Positions 7,744 through 17,354 of a DNA stretch of 64,000 nt are shown piece after piece. Below the pieces are notes generated by a model. The model saw nothing but the letters and a program-made list of their open reading frames with translations. It did not search any database and was not told the DNA's origin. The stretch's first letter is position 1. Every line of letters starts with the position of its first letter. The DNA comes from Nocardia kruczakiae NBRC 101016 (GTDB taxonomy: Bacteria; Actinomycetota; Actinomycetes; Mycobacteriales; Mycobacteriaceae): contig NZ_BDBL01000039.1 of NCBI RefSeq assembly GCF_001612965.1, positions 1-64,000 on the forward strand. The letters are read 5' to 3'. The translations under genes were made by a program, and so were the position numbers.

Positions 7744-9062
7744 GTGCCGGGCCGGACTGGTCGGGCCGCACACTGCAGGTGCGGCTGGGGCCACCCGGCC
7801 ATGGCGGTTTCTGCGTTGCCCGGCACGAGGGCCGAGTGCTGTTCGTCCGTCACGGTTTGCCCGGTGAGGTGGTACGAGCCCGGGTGACCGAGGACCGCGG
7901 CGGCTCGTTCTGCCGCGCCGAGGCGATCGAGATCCTGGAGCCATCCGCGGACCGCGTGACGCCGAACTGCCCGGTCTCCGGCCCCGGCGGCGCCGGCTGC
8001 TGCGATTTCGCCTTCGCCACCCCCGAAGCCCAGCGTGGCCTGAAGGCGGCGGTGGTGCGTGAGCAGTTGCAGCGCCTCGCCCACTGGGACACCGACATCG
8101 TCGTGGAACCCCTGCCGCTCGGCCCCGGCAACGAGGCGCCCGCGGGGGGAGCGGCTCCCGAGCGATCCGGCGAAGTGCCCGAAACCGGGTGGCGGACCCG
8201 CGTCCGGTTGGTGGTCGACGCCGAAGGCCGGGCGGGCGTCCATCGGTACCGCAGTAGTGACGTGATAGCGGATCTGCGCTGCCCGCAACCGGTTTCGGGC
8301 GCGGTGGTCGGCATCGCCGAGAGCGCGTGGACGCCCGGTGCGGAACTGGTGATCGCGGTGGACGCCGACGGTATGCGGCACGTGGTGGAACTCGCCCCGC
8401 CGTCCACGCCGCCGCGCCGAGGGGGCGACCGTCGCGCCACCGCCGCTCGCCGTGCCGCGGCCCATGCTCGCCGCCGGGAGCGGGTGGTATCCGGCAGCGG
8501 ACGGGCCGTCCAATATGTGGCCGGCCGCCGCTGGGACGTCTCGGCGACCGGGTTCTGGCAGCCGCATCGCGATGCGGCGCAGCGCTATTCCGATGTGGTG
8601 GCCGACTGGGCCGACCTCGATCCCGGCTCCATTGCCTGGGATTTATATTGCGGCGTAGGGGTTTTCGCGGCCCGGCTGGCCGAGCAGGCGGGACCGCGCG
8701 GATCGGTGCTCGGCGTCGAATCGGCCCGCTCGGCGGTCGCGGACGGCACCGCCGCGCTGCGCGATCTTCCTGGCGTCGACCTGCACGCCGATCGGGTGGA
8801 ACGCTGGATCGCCACCCAGGACCGTGTCCCGCGGGTCGTCGTCCTCGACCCGCCCCGTGCCGGCGCCGGCAAACAGGTCGTCACCCCGCTCGCTGCCGCC
8901 GGGCCCGCGCGCATCGTTCATATCGGTTGCGACCCAGCCGCTTTCGCCCGCGACGTGGGTCTCTACCGTGAGGCGGGATACCGGGTGCGCGAACTGCGCG
9001 CATTCGATGCCTTTCCCGCAACGCACCATGTGGAGTGTCTGGCCCTGCTCGAACGGGCGTGA
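7740..9062 (+). CDS. Class I SAM-dependent RNA (uracil-5) methyltransferase, TrmA/RumA family
   Basis: The start is the GTG at 7740, which overlaps the permease stop (GTGA), although the frame is open further upstream. The 440-residue protein has an N-terminal TRAM domain (LQVRLGPPGHGGFCVARHEGRVLFVRHGLPGE), a Cys cluster (CPVSGPGGAGCC) and a central linker. The C-terminal Rossmann methyltransferase has DLYCGVGVFAARLAEQ, the acidic LGVES, VVLDPPRAGAGK and the catalytic-Cys motif IGCDPAAFARDV. Pro-Pro and the Cys motif are those used to methylate C5 of uridine in tRNA or rRNA. The M. tuberculosis counterpart is Rv2689c. The exact RNA target cannot be read from sequence. Confidence 0.88.
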   Translation: MSAGPDWSGRTLQVRLGPPGHGGFCVARHEGRVLFVRHGLPGEVVRARVTEDRGGSFCRAEAIEILEPSADRVTPNCPVSGPGGAGCCDFAFATPEAQRGLKAAVVREQLQRLAHWDTDIVVEPLPLGPGNEAPAGGAAPERSGEVPETGWRTRVRLVVDAEGRAGVHRYRSSDVIADLRCPQPVSGAVVGIAESAWTPGAELVIAVDADGMRHVVELAPPSTPPRRGGDRRATAARRAAAHARRRERVVSGSGRAVQYVAGRRWDVSATGFWQPHRDAAQRYSDVVADWADLDPGSIAWDLYCGVGVFAARLAEQAGPRGSVLGVESARSAVADGTAALRDLPGVDLHADRVERWIATQDRVPRVVVLDPPRAGAGKQVVTPLAAAGPARIVHIGCDPAAFARDVGLYREAGYRVRELRAFDAFPATHHVECLALLERA

Positions 9063-9077
9063 CGGCGATGTCGCCGC

Positions 9078-9821
9078 TCAGGCCAGGTGCCAGGTGGCCC
9101 GCAGGTCTGCTGTGACCTCGTGTTCGCCGTATTCGACGGGGACCGGGGCGCCGGGGGCGGCCGAACGAGCGGCCACGAAACGGATGTCGCCGCGGGGTTC
9201 CGGTGTGCCTGCGGCGTTTTCGGTGATCTCGAGGACCGATCCGAGGCTGCGGCCGGCGCGTGCGGCGTAGCGGCGGGCGCGGTCGAGAGCGTCGTCCCAT
9301 GCCGCCTCGCGCGCTCGGATCAGCAGGTCGGCGCGGTCGGCGACAGTGAGGTTCAACCCGCCCAGGCGGACATCGTCGCCCCCGGCCTCGACGGCACGGG
9401 CGATGACGGCGGCGGGATCGGCCGGTGTGGTCGTCTCGGGACGGCCCGTGGTACCCAGGTCGGCTGTGGACCCGGTCGGAGCGCCGGGGATGCGCAGGCC
9501 GACCGTCAGCGACGTGGTCGCGACGTAACCGGTGATGCGGGTGCCCTCGTTCTCGGTCCAGGTCGTCTCGGTCCGTACGGACAAGCCGGTGGTGGAGATA
9601 TCGCTCGCGGCCACCCCATCGGCGCGCAGTGCGCCGGTGACCGCGGCGGTGCGTTCGCCTGCCCGGCCGTAGGCGAGGGCCACCGCCTCGGCCCGCGTCT
9701 CGATCGAGATCGATACCTGCATCCGGTCGGGCGTCGCGGTCGTCACCCCGTGTCCGAATGTGGTGACGGTGGCGTGTCGCTGCCGCGCCGAAGAGTCGGC
9801 TCGTTGCTGCTCGACGGTCAT
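9078..9821 (-). CDS. SIMPL domain (DUF541) protein
   Basis: The ATG at 9821 is preferred because GGAAGGAC stands 5 nt before it. An upstream start at 9854 would add 11 residues. The 247-residue protein has the SIMPL pattern of repeated oxidoreductase-like halves: ATVTTFGHGVTTATPDRMQVSISIETRA, the sequence GVAASDISTTGLSVRTETTW and GYVATTSLTVGLR. A second half (VEAGGDDVRLGGLNLTVAD) carries the segment ARRYAARAGRSLGSVLEITE near the end. SIMPL proteins are periplasmic or cytosolic proteins of poorly known role. No signal peptide is evident here. The gene is convergent with the methyltransferase gene (15 bp gap). Confidence 0.8.
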   Translation of the reverse strand: MTVEQQRADSSARQRHATVTTFGHGVTTATPDRMQVSISIETRAEAVALAYGRAGERTAAVTGALRADGVAASDISTTGLSVRTETTWTENEGTRITGYVATTSLTVGLRIPGAPTGSTADLGTTGRPETTTPADPAAVIARAVEAGGDDVRLGGLNLTVADRADLLIRAREAAWDDALDRARRYAARAGRSLGSVLEITENAAGTPEPRGDIRFVAARSAAPGAPVPVEYGEHEVTADLRATWHLA

Positions 9822-9995
9822 ATCGTCCTTCCTGCGGGCGGGACGGGCAGTCACCTACTGTAATGCGGTTGATCTATGTCGAGCCTCACACCGAGATCGG
9901 ATGTCGCAGCTCGCCGGTCGTTCCCGTCGTCGGGCGCGGATGCGGCTCCGTAGACTGTTCGAGACAGATGAGCCATCGGAGAGGGAGCGAGAACG

Positions 9996-11891
9996 GTGGG
10001 AGTTCTTTCCCGGGTCGATACGCCCGAGGACCTGCGCCGGCTGACGGTGCCGCAGCTGCGCGAACTGGCCGAGGAGATTCGGGAGTTCCTGGTCCGCAAA
10101 GTAGCGGTCACCGGCGGCCATCTGGGTCCGAACCTGGGGGTGGTGGAATTGACCATCGCCCTGCACCGGGTCTTCGACTCCCCGGCCGATCCGATCATCT
10201 TCGACACCGGGCATCAGGCCTACGTGCACAAGATCCTCACCGGCCGCAAGGACGGATTCGATCGGCTGCGCAAACACGGCGGGCTGTCCGGATATCCGAG
10301 CCGCGCCGAGAGCGAGCACGACTGGGTGGAGTCCTCCCACGCCTCGGCCTCGCTGTCGTATGCCGATGGTCTGGCCAAGGCCTTCGCGCTGACCGGGCAG
10401 GCTCGCCACGTGGTCGCCGTCGTCGGTGACGGCGCGCTCACCGGCGGTATGTGCTGGGAGGCGCTGAACAATATCGCCGCCGGTCAGGATCGGTCCCTGA
10501 TCGTCGTGGTGAACGACAACGGCCGCTCGTATTCGCCGACGATCGGCGGATTGGCCGACCGGCTGACCGCGCTGCGCATGCAACCGGCCTACGAACAGGC
10601 GCTCGACGCCACCAAACGGTTCGTGCAGGGCATTCCGCGCGTCGGCAGTTCGGCGTATTCGATGCTGCACGCGCTCAAGGCCGGCATCAAGGACGCGGTC
10701 GCTCCGCAGGAGCTTTTCAGCGATCTGGGACTCAAATACGTCGGCCCGGTGGACGGGCACGATCCGGTGGCGCTCGAGGCCGCGTTGCGGCGCGCCAAGG
10801 ATTTCGGTGGTCCGGTCGTGGTGCACGCGGTGACGCTCAAGGGCCGCGGATATCAGCCCGCGGTCGACCACGTCGCCGACCAGATGCATTCCATCGGCGC
10901 CATCGACCCCGAGACCGGACAGCCGACCGGGGGCAAGACCGTCGGGTGGACGTCGGTGTTCTCCGAGGAACTGATCCGCCATGGTGAACAGCGCGACGAT
11001 ATCGTCGCCCTCACCGCGGCCATGTCGGGTCCGACGGGGCTGGCGCCGTTCGGTGAGCGCTTCCCCGACCGGTTGTTCGATGTGGGTATCGCCGAACAGC
11101 ATGCGATGACCTCCGCCGCCGGATTGGCGCTGGGCGGTCTGCATCCGGTGGTCGCGATCTACTCGACCTTCCTCAACCGCGCCTTCGATCAACTACTGAT
11201 GGATGTGGCGCTGCTGAAACTGCCGGTGACCCTGGTGCTGGACCGCGCCGGTATCACCGGTGACGACGGCGCCAGCCACAACGGCATGTGGGATCTGTCG
11301 GTGCTGGGCATCGTGCCCGGTATTCGCGTCGCCGCCCCGCGCGATGCGGTGACCCTGCGTGAGGAACTGGCCGAGGCGCTGGCCGTCGCCGACGGGCCGA
11401 CCGCGCTGCGCTTCCCGAAAGGACCTGTCGTCGAGGAGGTTTCGGCGCTGGAACGGCTCGACGGCGTCGACGTGCTGCGGATGCCGGAGGGCTCCTCGGC
11501 GCAGGCGGTGCGCGGCGACGTCCTGCTCGTGGCGGTCGGCGCGCTCGGCGCCACCGCGGTCACCGCAGCGGATCTGCTTGCAGCCCAGGGTATTTCGGTG
11601 ACGGTGGTGGACCCGCGCTGGGTGCTGCCGGTCTCCGACACCATCGTCAAACTGGCCGAGAACTACCGCCTGGTGGTCACCGTGGAGGACGGCGGCCTGC
11701 ACGGCGGTATCGGCTGCACCGTCTCGGCGCGGCTGCGCGATTCCGGACTCGACGTGCCGACCCGCGAACTCGGCGTGCCGCAGCAGTTCCTCGAGCACAG
11801 CTCGCGCGCCCAGATCCATCAGGAGCTGGGCCTGACGGCCGAGAACATCGCCGAGCGCGTTACCCGGTGGCTGACCGGTGGCGCGGTGTAG
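9996..11891 (+). CDS. dxs: 1-deoxy-D-xylulose-5-phosphate synthase
   Basis: The protein has 631 residues, the usual length. It condenses pyruvate and glyceraldehyde-3-phosphate to DXP, the first step of the MEP isoprenoid pathway, using thiamine diphosphate. Visible features are the GGHLGPNLGVVELTIALH segment, DTGHQAYVHKILTGR, the ThDP motif GDGALTGGMCWEALNN (about residues 148-163), and in the pyrimidine domain FDVGIAEQHAMTSAAGLAL and DRAGITGDDGASHNGMWD. The transketolase C-terminal domain ends the protein. The start is GTG at 9996 behind GGAGAGGGAGCGAG. M. tuberculosis dxs1 (Rv2682c) occupies the same place in the block. It is monocistronic or leads into the hydratase gene 43 bp later. Confidence 0.95.
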   Translation: MGVLSRVDTPEDLRRLTVPQLRELAEEIREFLVRKVAVTGGHLGPNLGVVELTIALHRVFDSPADPIIFDTGHQAYVHKILTGRKDGFDRLRKHGGLSGYPSRAESEHDWVESSHASASLSYADGLAKAFALTGQARHVVAVVGDGALTGGMCWEALNNIAAGQDRSLIVVVNDNGRSYSPTIGGLADRLTALRMQPAYEQALDATKRFVQGIPRVGSSAYSMLHALKAGIKDAVAPQELFSDLGLKYVGPVDGHDPVALEAALRRAKDFGGPVVVHAVTLKGRGYQPAVDHVADQMHSIGAIDPETGQPTGGKTVGWTSVFSEELIRHGEQRDDIVALTAAMSGPTGLAPFGERFPDRLFDVGIAEQHAMTSAAGLALGGLHPVVAIYSTFLNRAFDQLLMDVALLKLPVTLVLDRAGITGDDGASHNGMWDLSVLGIVPGIRVAAPRDAVTLREELAEALAVADGPTALRFPKGPVVEEVSALERLDGVDVLRMPEGSSAQAVRGDVLLVAVGALGATAVTAADLLAAQGISVTVVDPRWVLPVSDTIVKLAENYRLVVTVEDGGLHGGIGCTVSARLRDSGLDVPTRELGVPQQFLEHSSRAQIHQELGLTAENIAERVTRWLTGGAV

Positions 11892-11934
11892 ATTCTGAAA
11901 CCGGTTACAGTTTTCGTCGCCGGTAGGAGTCCGC

Positions 11935-12738
11935 ATGTCGTTCGTGCTCGTCGAGAAGCCTCGCCCGCAGATCGCGCTGGTCACGCTGAACCGGCCCGAA
12001 CGCATGAACGCCATGGCGTTCGACGTCATGATCCCGCTGCGGGAAACGCTCGAGTCGGTGGCCGCCGACAACGACGTCCGCGTCGTCGTACTCACCGGAG
12101 CCGGCCACGGGTTCTGTTCCGGTGCCGATCTGCAGGGCGCCGGCCGGGTGCCGAACGTCGAGGGCCTCACCCGCACCACCGTGGCGCGGCGTTCGATGGA
12201 CCTGCTCGACAATGTGATGACCACGCTGCGGCGCATGCATCAGCCGGTGATCGCGGCGATCAACGGAGCCGCGATCGGCGGTGGATTCTGCCTGAGCATG
12301 GCCACCGATATCCGCATCGCGTCGGAGCATGCCTATTTCCGTGCCGCCGGCATCAACAACGGCCTGACCTCCGCCGAACTCGGCATCAGTTATCTGCTGC
12401 CGCGCGCGATCGGCGCCTCCCGGGCCTTCGAGATCATGTTGTCGGGCCGCGATATCGATGCCGCCGAGGCCGAGCGGATCGGCCTGGTCTCCCGCACGGT
12501 CGCCGCCGACAAACTCCTCGACACGTGTTACGAACTGGCCGAACGCATCATCGGCTACAGCCGGGTGGGCACCGAGCTCACCAAGCGCATGCTGTGGAGC
12601 GGGATGGAGGCCGGCAGCCTGGAATCGCATATGCAGCACGAGGGTACGGCGCAACTGTATGTGCGGCTGACCACCGAGAATTTCGACGAGGCCATCCGCG
12701 CCCGCCGCGACCGGCGCACCCCGGTCTACGAGGACTGA
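11935..12738 (+). CDS. Enoyl-CoA hydratase/isomerase (EchA15-like)
   Basis: The protein has 267 residues with a crotonase fold. The oxyanion-hole segments are LTGAGHGFCSGADLQG (about 56-71) and AAINGAAIGGGFCLSMATDIRIASEHAYF. The N-terminal RPERMNAM motif binds the CoA. The usual catalytic Glu region reads NNGLTSAELGISYLLPRAIG, with a Glu in place. It would hydrate trans-2-enoyl-CoA in beta-oxidation or act on another acyl-CoA. A good GTAGGAG ribosome site precedes the ATG. It follows dxs by 43 bp and overlaps the RNase D gene tail-to-tail by 13 bp. M. tuberculosis has echA15 (Rv2679) at this place. Confidence 0.88.
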   Translation: MSFVLVEKPRPQIALVTLNRPERMNAMAFDVMIPLRETLESVAADNDVRVVVLTGAGHGFCSGADLQGAGRVPNVEGLTRTTVARRSMDLLDNVMTTLRRMHQPVIAAINGAAIGGGFCLSMATDIRIASEHAYFRAAGINNGLTSAELGISYLLPRAIGASRAFEIMLSGRDIDAAEAERIGLVSRTVAADKLLDTCYELAERIIGYSRVGTELTKRMLWSGMEAGSLESHMQHEGTAQLYVRLTTENFDEAIRARRDRRTPVYED

Positions 12739-14039
12739 TCCGCCCCCGGGAACAACGCCGCGGTCAGCTCGGGAACCGCCAGTTCACGCTGCCAGGCCCG
12801 GGCGCCGCCGGCTTCGAGATATTTGCCGATCGCGCCCGCCGGGTCCGACGGTGTTGCGCCGGTACGGAATTCGGGCAGGCCGTCCCAGCAGAGCCGGCGC
12901 AGCAGATCCGGGGTCAGCAGATTCTCCACCGGCACCGCGTGTCGTTCCGACAGCCCGTTCATCGCGGCCCGGGCAGCGGCCAGGCGAGCCGCCGCGACCG
13001 GATCGCGGCGCTCCCAGCGATTGACCGGCGGCGGGCCGTCGAACGGTTGCGACATCGGCGGCAACTGCGAATCCGGTAGCGCGCGAGCACGTTCCACCGC
13101 GTTGAGCCATTCCCGCGAATATCGCCGCTGCCGCGGTCCGCCGAACACCGGCAGCGTGCGCAACTGCGGAACCGTCTTCGGATCCGCCTGCGCCGCGGCG
13201 ATGATCGCCGAATCCGGCAGAATCCGCGCCGGCGCCACATCGCGATGGCGCGCGATACCGTCACGGGCCGTCCACAATTCGCGCACGGTCGCGAGCTGTC
13301 GCGCCCGCCGCAGCGTGTGGATGCCCGAGGTGCGCCGCCAGCGATCCGGCTTGGGCGGGGCGGGGCGAGCGGTCCGCACATGGTCGAATTCCTGTGCGGC
13401 CCAGTCGGATTTACCCTGTTCGGCCAGGACGGCGGCGACCTCGTCGCGCAATTCGACCAGCAGCTCCACATCCAGGGCCGCGTAGTTGAGCCAGTCCTGC
13501 GGCAGCGGCCGGGTCGACCAGTCCGCGGCGCCGTGTCCCTTGCGCAATTCCCGGCCCAGCAGCCGCGCCACCATGGCCGCCAGGCCGACCCGCTCGAATC
13601 CGGCCAACCGGCCACCCAGTTCGGTGTCGAACAGCCGGGCCGGTCGCAGCCCCAGTTCGGCCAGGCACGGCAGGTCCTGGTCGGCGGAATGCAGTACCCA
13701 TTCCAGGTTGTTGATCACCGCCGCCAAGGTATCCACCGCGCCCGGATCCGGAATCGGATCGATGAGGAAGGTTCCGCTGCCGCGCCGGCGCAGCTGGATC
13801 AGATAGGCCCGGTTGGAGTAGCGGAATCCGGAGGCGCGTTCGGCGTCGACGGCCAGCGGGCCGGAACCGGCGGCCAGTGCGGCGGCCGCGTCCGCGATCT
13901 CGCGGGCGGAATCGAGAACCGGGGGGATGCCGTCGGCCGGGGCGAGCAGAGGAACCGCGCTGTCCGCGTCGTGCTGCGTGGGCTGCTGCGGTGGCTGTGA
14001 TGTCCTCGCGATGGTGTCGGACTCGTCGGCTTCGGGCAT
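12726..14039 (-). CDS. RNase D-like 3'-5' exonuclease with HRDC domain
   Basis: The protein has 437 residues. The DEDD exonuclease domain begins at PLAVDAERASGFRYSNRAYLIQL (the DxE of Exo I). It continues with WVLHSADQDLPCL (Exo II, Asp) and LNYAALDVELLVELRDEV (Exo III, TyrxxxD). An HRDC-type helical domain follows, with VRELWTARDGIARHRDVAPARILPDSAI. RNase D trims tRNA 3' ends. Rv2681 is the mycobacterial counterpart. The N-terminus (about 40 residues) is acidic and Gln/Pro-rich. It is followed on the same strand by no other gene and is convergent with the hydratase gene. Confidence 0.88.
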   Translation of the reverse strand: MPEADESDTIARTSQPPQQPTQHDADSAVPLLAPADGIPPVLDSAREIADAAAALAAGSGPLAVDAERASGFRYSNRAYLIQLRRRGSGTFLIDPIPDPGAVDTLAAVINNLEWVLHSADQDLPCLAELGLRPARLFDTELGGRLAGFERVGLAAMVARLLGRELRKGHGAADWSTRPLPQDWLNYAALDVELLVELRDEVAAVLAEQGKSDWAAQEFDHVRTARPAPPKPDRWRRTSGIHTLRRARQLATVRELWTARDGIARHRDVAPARILPDSAIIAAAQADPKTVPQLRTLPVFGGPRQRRYSREWLNAVERARALPDSQLPPMSQPFDGPPPVNRWERRDPVAAARLAAARAAMNGLSERHAVPVENLLTPDLLRRLCWDGLPEFRTGATPSDPAGAIGKYLEAGGARAWQRELAVPELTAALFPGADQSS

Positions 14040-14060
14040 AGCCCGAACTCTACGTGTCGC

Positions 14061-14699
14061 TCAGAACTGGTCGTCGGCAATCTGCGGATGCGGTCGCAAA
14101 TGGGTGATGCCGGCCGGGGGCAGTCCCGCGGCGTAGGCGAGCACCTCGCAGAACGCCTCGACGTGCGGAGCCAGCTGGGGCGAGCCGACCGTCCACGAGG
14201 CACGCAACTCCAGTTGATAGGCGCGTGGCGGCCCGGCGATATCGCCGTAGCGGACCGAACTCGTCGAGGTCACCGTGCCGCCCAGGGCCGTGAACTCCTC
14301 GCCGCGCGATTCCAGCGCGTCGACCAGCCAGCTCCAGGCCACCTCCGGCAGCAGCGGATCGCCGGCCAGCGCCGCATCGATATCGGCCTGGATGTAGGCC
14401 ACCAACCGGAAAACCCCGTGCCAGGCCTCGTGCCCGTTCGGGTCGTGCAGCAGGATCAGGCGGCCGAAGGCGTCGTCGTCGGAATCGACCGGGATGACAG
14501 TGGTGTCGAGATGTTTGACCTCGGCTCCGATGGCGTACGAATAGGGTGCCAGGCGTTGTGGGGGCCGGATCGGTGCGAGCTCGATCCGGGGATGGACGGA
14601 TGCGGTGCCCATCGCATCGACCGCGGCGCGAAACTGGGCTGGTTCGCTGTCAGGGCCCGGGGTCGGTGCGGCGCCGTCGCGGAAGTCGAGCGGTGTCAC
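14061..14699 (-). CDS. DUF3000 family protein
   Basis: The frame is open to 14831, but the likely start is the GTG at 14697-14699 (MTPLDFRDGAAP), giving 212 residues. The segment before it is Pro/Gly-rich and runs antisense into the hemE start. Family signatures are PPQRLAPYSYAIGAEV, RLILLHDPNGHEAWHGVFRLVAYIQADID and ESRGEEFTALGGTVTSTSSVRYGDIAGP. The C-terminus has FCEVLAYAAGLPPAGI. DUF3000 is an uncharacterised actinobacterial family (Rv2680). Its stop is 21 bp from the RNase D start on the same strand, so both may be one operon. The position next to hemE, divergent, is conserved. Confidence 0.85.
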   Translation of the reverse strand: MTPLDFRDGAAPTPGPDSEPAQFRAAVDAMGTASVHPRIELAPIRPPQRLAPYSYAIGAEVKHLDTTVIPVDSDDDAFGRLILLHDPNGHEAWHGVFRLVAYIQADIDAALAGDPLLPEVAWSWLVDALESRGEEFTALGGTVTSTSSVRYGDIAGPPRAYQLELRASWTVGSPQLAPHVEAFCEVLAYAAGLPPAGITHLRPHPQIADDQF

Positions 14700-14818
14700 G
14701 ACTCGCAACGGTAGACCTCTCCGGTGTCCGGCACGCGGAGGCGCGCCGCTACGGGCGCCCTGACCGGGCGGGGACGGCCGCGCGGGTGGGTGTCCGGCGG
14801 CGGCATACGATAGCGGGG

Positions 14819-15886
14819 ATGAGCACACCAACCCGCCGCCGCTTGCCCGATGCGCCGTTCCTCGCTGCCGCCACCGGCGCCGGACCCGGCCGCCGTCCCG
14901 TCTGGTTCATGCGGCAGGCCGGCCGGTCGCTGCCCGAGTACCGCGAACTGCGCGCGGGCATCGGGATGCTGGAGTCGTGTTTCGACCCGGAGCTGGTGTG
15001 CGAGATCACCATGCAGCCGGTCCGCCGTCACGGTGTGGACGCGGCAATCCTGTTCTCCGACATCGTCGTTCCGCTCAAGGCGGCCGGTATCGATCTCGAT
15101 ATCGTGCCCGGCGTCGGGCCGGTCATCGCGAATCCGGTGCGTTCGGTCGAGGATGTGCGTGCGCTGCCGCGGCTGCGGCGCGAGGAGGTCGGCGCGGTCA
15201 CCGACGGGGTGCGGCTGTTGCTCGACGAACTCGGCGAGACACCGCTCATCGGATTCGCCGGTGCCCCTTTCACTCTCGCGTCGTATCTGGTGGAGGGCGG
15301 GCCGAGCCGCCACCACGAGCGGACCAAGGCACTCATGCTCGGCGATCCGCAGACCTGGCACGCGCTGCTCGGTGTGCTCACCGATATCACCGTGGAATTC
15401 CTGCGCGCCCAGATCACGGCCGGCGTGGACGCGGTGCAATTGTTCGACTCGTGGGCGGGCGCGTTGTCGCTGGCCCAGTACCGGGAATTCGTTCTGCCGC
15501 ATTCGGAACGGGTCTTCGCCGAGATCGGGCAATCCGGTGTGCCGCGTATCCATTTCGGAGTCGGCACCGGTGAACTGCTGGGCGTGATGGGGGAGGCCGG
15601 AGCCGATGTCGTCGGCGTCGACTGGCGGGTGCCGCTGACCGCCGCGGCGCGCCGGGTCGGTCCCGGAAAAGCGTTGCAGGGCAATCTCGATCCGGCCGTT
15701 CTGTTCGCCGGCAGCGAGGTCGTCGACCGGGAGATCCGCCGCATCGCCCACGAGGCGGACGAGGCGATCACCCTCGGCGCCACCGGCCACATCTTCAACC
15801 TGGGCCACGGCGTGCTGCCCGACACCGACCCCGGCGCGATCACCGCGGCGGTCGAGCTGATCCACGACCTGCCCACGCCGTTGTAA
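14819..15886 (+). CDS. hemE: Uroporphyrinogen decarboxylase
   Basis: The ATG at 14819 gives 355 residues, the normal HemE length. The open frame upstream is not coding. Signatures are PVWFMRQAGRSLPEYRELR (the Arg/Gln substrate pocket), DAAILFSDIVVPLKAAGID (catalytic Asp), GFAGAPFTLASYLVEGGPS, DSWAGALSLAQYREFVLPH and GATGHIFNLGHGVLPDTD. The enzyme decarboxylates uroporphyrinogen III to coproporphyrinogen III. It is followed on the same strand by cgoX and hemQ, together supplying the coproporphyrin-dependent branch of haem synthesis. Confidence 0.95.
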   Translation: MSTPTRRRLPDAPFLAAATGAGPGRRPVWFMRQAGRSLPEYRELRAGIGMLESCFDPELVCEITMQPVRRHGVDAAILFSDIVVPLKAAGIDLDIVPGVGPVIANPVRSVEDVRALPRLRREEVGAVTDGVRLLLDELGETPLIGFAGAPFTLASYLVEGGPSRHHERTKALMLGDPQTWHALLGVLTDITVEFLRAQITAGVDAVQLFDSWAGALSLAQYREFVLPHSERVFAEIGQSGVPRIHFGVGTGELLGVMGEAGADVVGVDWRVPLTAAARRVGPGKALQGNLDPAVLFAGSEVVDREIRRIAHEADEAITLGATGHIFNLGHGVLPDTDPGAITAAVELIHDLPTPL

Positions 15887-16013
15887 GCCGCGACCCTCGC
15901 CGAACGGCGGGGCGCAGGCCATCCGGTGACTCGGAGGCGGAACCCGGGCTTGCTCCTGGAGACGGGTACGTTGCAGGGGCGGTAGTGCCGCGGGTACGAG
16001 TGAGGAGCAGGCT

Positions 16014-17354
16014 ATGCGGGTCGTGGTGGTCGGGGGCGGGATCAGTGGTCTGGTCGCGGCGTATCGGCTGCGGACGGCCCTCGGCTCGGAACTCGAACTG
16101 GTGTTGCTGGAACGGCGCCACCGGGTCGGCGGCATTCTGCATACCGCTGAGCTGGCGGGCGAGCCCGTGGATCTGGGGGCGGAGGCCTTCGTGGGCCGCC
16201 GGCCCGAAATTCCCGCGCTGCTCGCGGAATTGGGCCTGACCGAGCAGCTGGTGCACCCGGCCGGGCGGCGGCCGCTGATCTGGTCCGGTGGCACCGCGCA
16301 CCCCCTGCCGGAACGCACCCTGATGGGCATTCCCGCCGGTCCCGAGGCCGTGGCGGGCCTCGTCGACGCCGGCACCCTGGAGCGCATCGCCACCGAGCCT
16401 GCCCGGCCGCTGCGCTGGGAACGCGGCGGTGACGTCTCGGTCGCCGAACTGGTCGGGGACCGTTTCGGCGCGCAGGTGGTGCGGCGCAGTGTCGATCCGC
16501 TGCTGGGCGGGGTGTACGCCGGGCGGGCGGAGTCGATCGGGGTGCGGGCGGCGCTGCCGACCCTGGCGGCCGCCCTCGACGCCGGTGCCCCGAATCTCAC
16601 CCGCGCGGTCGCCGACGCCCTGCCGCCGCCGTCCACCGCCCCGGTCTTCGGCGGTCTGCGCGACGGATATCGCGTCCTTCTCGACGCCCTGCGCGAGGCC
16701 GCCGCGCCGAAGGTCGAAACCGGCACCGCGGCAACGGGTCTGACGCGGACGGCCACGGGCTGGCGCATCGATCCGGTCGGCGAGGCCGACGCGGTGATTC
16801 TCGCCACCCCGGCGCCGGTCACCGCCACCCTGCTGCGTGCCGTCGCTCCGGACGCCGCCGGCGTCGCCGCCACTATCGACCTGTCCTCGTCGGCCGTGGT
16901 GGCACTCGGCCTGCCTGCCGACACCCCACTGCCCGACAATTCCGGCATCCTCGTCGCGACCGGAGAACCGTTGCGCGCCAAGGCCTTCACCCTCTCCAGT
17001 CGCAAATGGCCGCATCTCGCCGAACGCGACGTGGCGCTGGTGCGTGCCTCCTTCGGCCGCTTCGGTGACGACACCCCGCTGAACTGGTCGGACGACGAGC
17101 TCGTCGCGGCCGCGGTGGCCGATCTGTCCACCGTCACCGGCCTCTCGATTCGCCCCGAGACGTCCGTGGTGCAACGCTGGCGCGGCGGCCTCCCGCAGTA
17201 CGCCCCCGGCCACACCACCCGGATCGCCGAACTGGAATCGGCGGTCGCCGCGTTACCCGGCCTCGCGATCGCCGGTGCATACCTGCACGGGGTCGGCGTC
17301 CCGGCCTGTGCCGCCTCGGGAACCGCTGCGGCGCAACGGATTCTTGCCCGGTGA
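16014..17354 (+). CDS. cgoX: Coproporphyrinogen III / protoporphyrinogen oxidase (CgoX, HemY type)
   Basis: The protein has 446 residues. It begins with the FAD Rossmann motif VVVGGGISGLVAAYRL and the acidic VLLERRHRVGG. It contains the family segments AGEPVDLGAEAFVGRRPEI, the SVDPLLGGVYAGRAESIGVRA loop and GLRDGYRVLLDALRE. The C-terminal FAD motif is LAIAGAYLHGVGVPACAASG. In Gram-positive bacteria this enzyme oxidises coproporphyrinogen III to coproporphyrin III. Rv2677c (hemY) is the mycobacterial counterpart. The ATG at 16014 follows GAGGAGCAG. It lies between hemE and hemQ. Confidence 0.92.
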   Translation: MRVVVVGGGISGLVAAYRLRTALGSELELVLLERRHRVGGILHTAELAGEPVDLGAEAFVGRRPEIPALLAELGLTEQLVHPAGRRPLIWSGGTAHPLPERTLMGIPAGPEAVAGLVDAGTLERIATEPARPLRWERGGDVSVAELVGDRFGAQVVRRSVDPLLGGVYAGRAESIGVRAALPTLAAALDAGAPNLTRAVADALPPPSTAPVFGGLRDGYRVLLDALREAAAPKVETGTAATGLTRTATGWRIDPVGEADAVILATPAPVTATLLRAVAPDAAGVAATIDLSSSAVVALGLPADTPLPDNSGILVATGEPLRAKAFTLSSRKWPHLAERDVALVRASFGRFGDDTPLNWSDDELVAAAVADLSTVTGLSIRPETSVVQRWRGGLPQYAPGHTTRIAELESAVAALPGLAIAGAYLHGVGVPACAASGTAAAQRILAR